Shown here one piece after another: positions 1-64,000 of a stretch of 64,000 nt of DNA. A model generated the notes under the pieces. It was not told the DNA's origin, made no database searches, and worked only from the letters and a program-made list of their open reading frames with translations. Origin of the DNA: Sipunculus nudus. Its lineage: Eukaryota; Annelida; Sipuncula; Golfingiida; Sipunculidae. The position numbers and the translations under genes were made by a program. Location: contig CM049313.1 of the NCBI GenBank assembly GCA_026874595.1, positions 60,033,159 through 60,097,158 of the forward strand, written 5' to 3'. Position 1 is the stretch's first letter. Each line of letters begins with the position of its first letter.

Positions 1-235
1 ATAAGTTAGGAGCCATCTGTTGACTACACATGATTGTACATGCCTTCATGTCAGACAAGCTTAACCTTTTTTGAAATGATTCCTGTTTCCTCAGGGAAAT
101 GTCTTAAGTAAGGAAATTAATTTTTATTTAGGTAAGAATAAGTCTGATCATTCATGGATGTCTGTGTAAAGCTTTTTCATTACAGATAGTTCTTAGTCAA
201 TTATTTGCTAATATTATTATTTTTTCTTCCACAAG

Positions 236-64000
<63,765 letters not shown>

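Overview
The window is animal nuclear DNA. It carries a long internal part of one gene on the + strand: the checkpoint kinase ATR, a PI3K-like protein kinase. I could chain 34 exons between 236 and 61262. All junctions are GT-AG, the reading phase is consistent at every junction, and the coding total is 4095 nt (1365 codons). The chain starts at the UME domain, runs through the FAT domain and stops inside the kinase catalytic core (GDRHGEN and DFN motifs, exon at 61109-61262). The N-terminal HEAT repeats lie upstream of the window. The end of the kinase domain and the FATC tail lie downstream. No second gene and no RNA gene could be supported.

The AT-rich introns, ATR sequence at invertebrate-like distance from human, and many dispersed repeats with a TCCG/TCTG microsatellite behind a 5' hairpin suggest a lophotrochozoan, most likely a bivalve mollusc. 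This is inference; no species is claimed.

Layout: 236-6545, six exons (UME domain and following helices), with a 2.4-kb repeat in intron 2. 6546-12900, a 6.4-kb intron with a degenerate ~350-bp tandem repeat built around palindromic CAGGTRAG motifs, then a CpG-richer block. 12901-17220, exons 7-12. 17221-33371, a single intron almost filled by a tandem array of a 37-bp unit. 33372-50813, exons 13-26 (FAT domain) separated by introns rich in dispersed repeats. 50814-56084, a repeat-filled intron. 56085-61262, exons 27-34 (end of FAT and the kinase domain). 61263-64000, intron with another repeat copy.

The main discovery is the array at 17199-33167. Its unit is a copy of the exon 12/intron 12 boundary: the last 22 coding bases of exon 12 plus the first 15 bases of the intron, including the 5' splice site. 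From the true exon end (17220) to the end of the last unit (33167) is 15947 bp, exactly 431 x 37, so there is no net indel. The gene therefore presents one true splice donor followed by hundreds of near-copies. A second theme is a set of unrelated-looking dispersed repeats sharing one architecture: 5' hairpin, TCCG/TCTG microsatellite, internal tandem repeats, 3' palindrome, then CTTGTT or CTAGTT. All lie in the same orientation as ATR.
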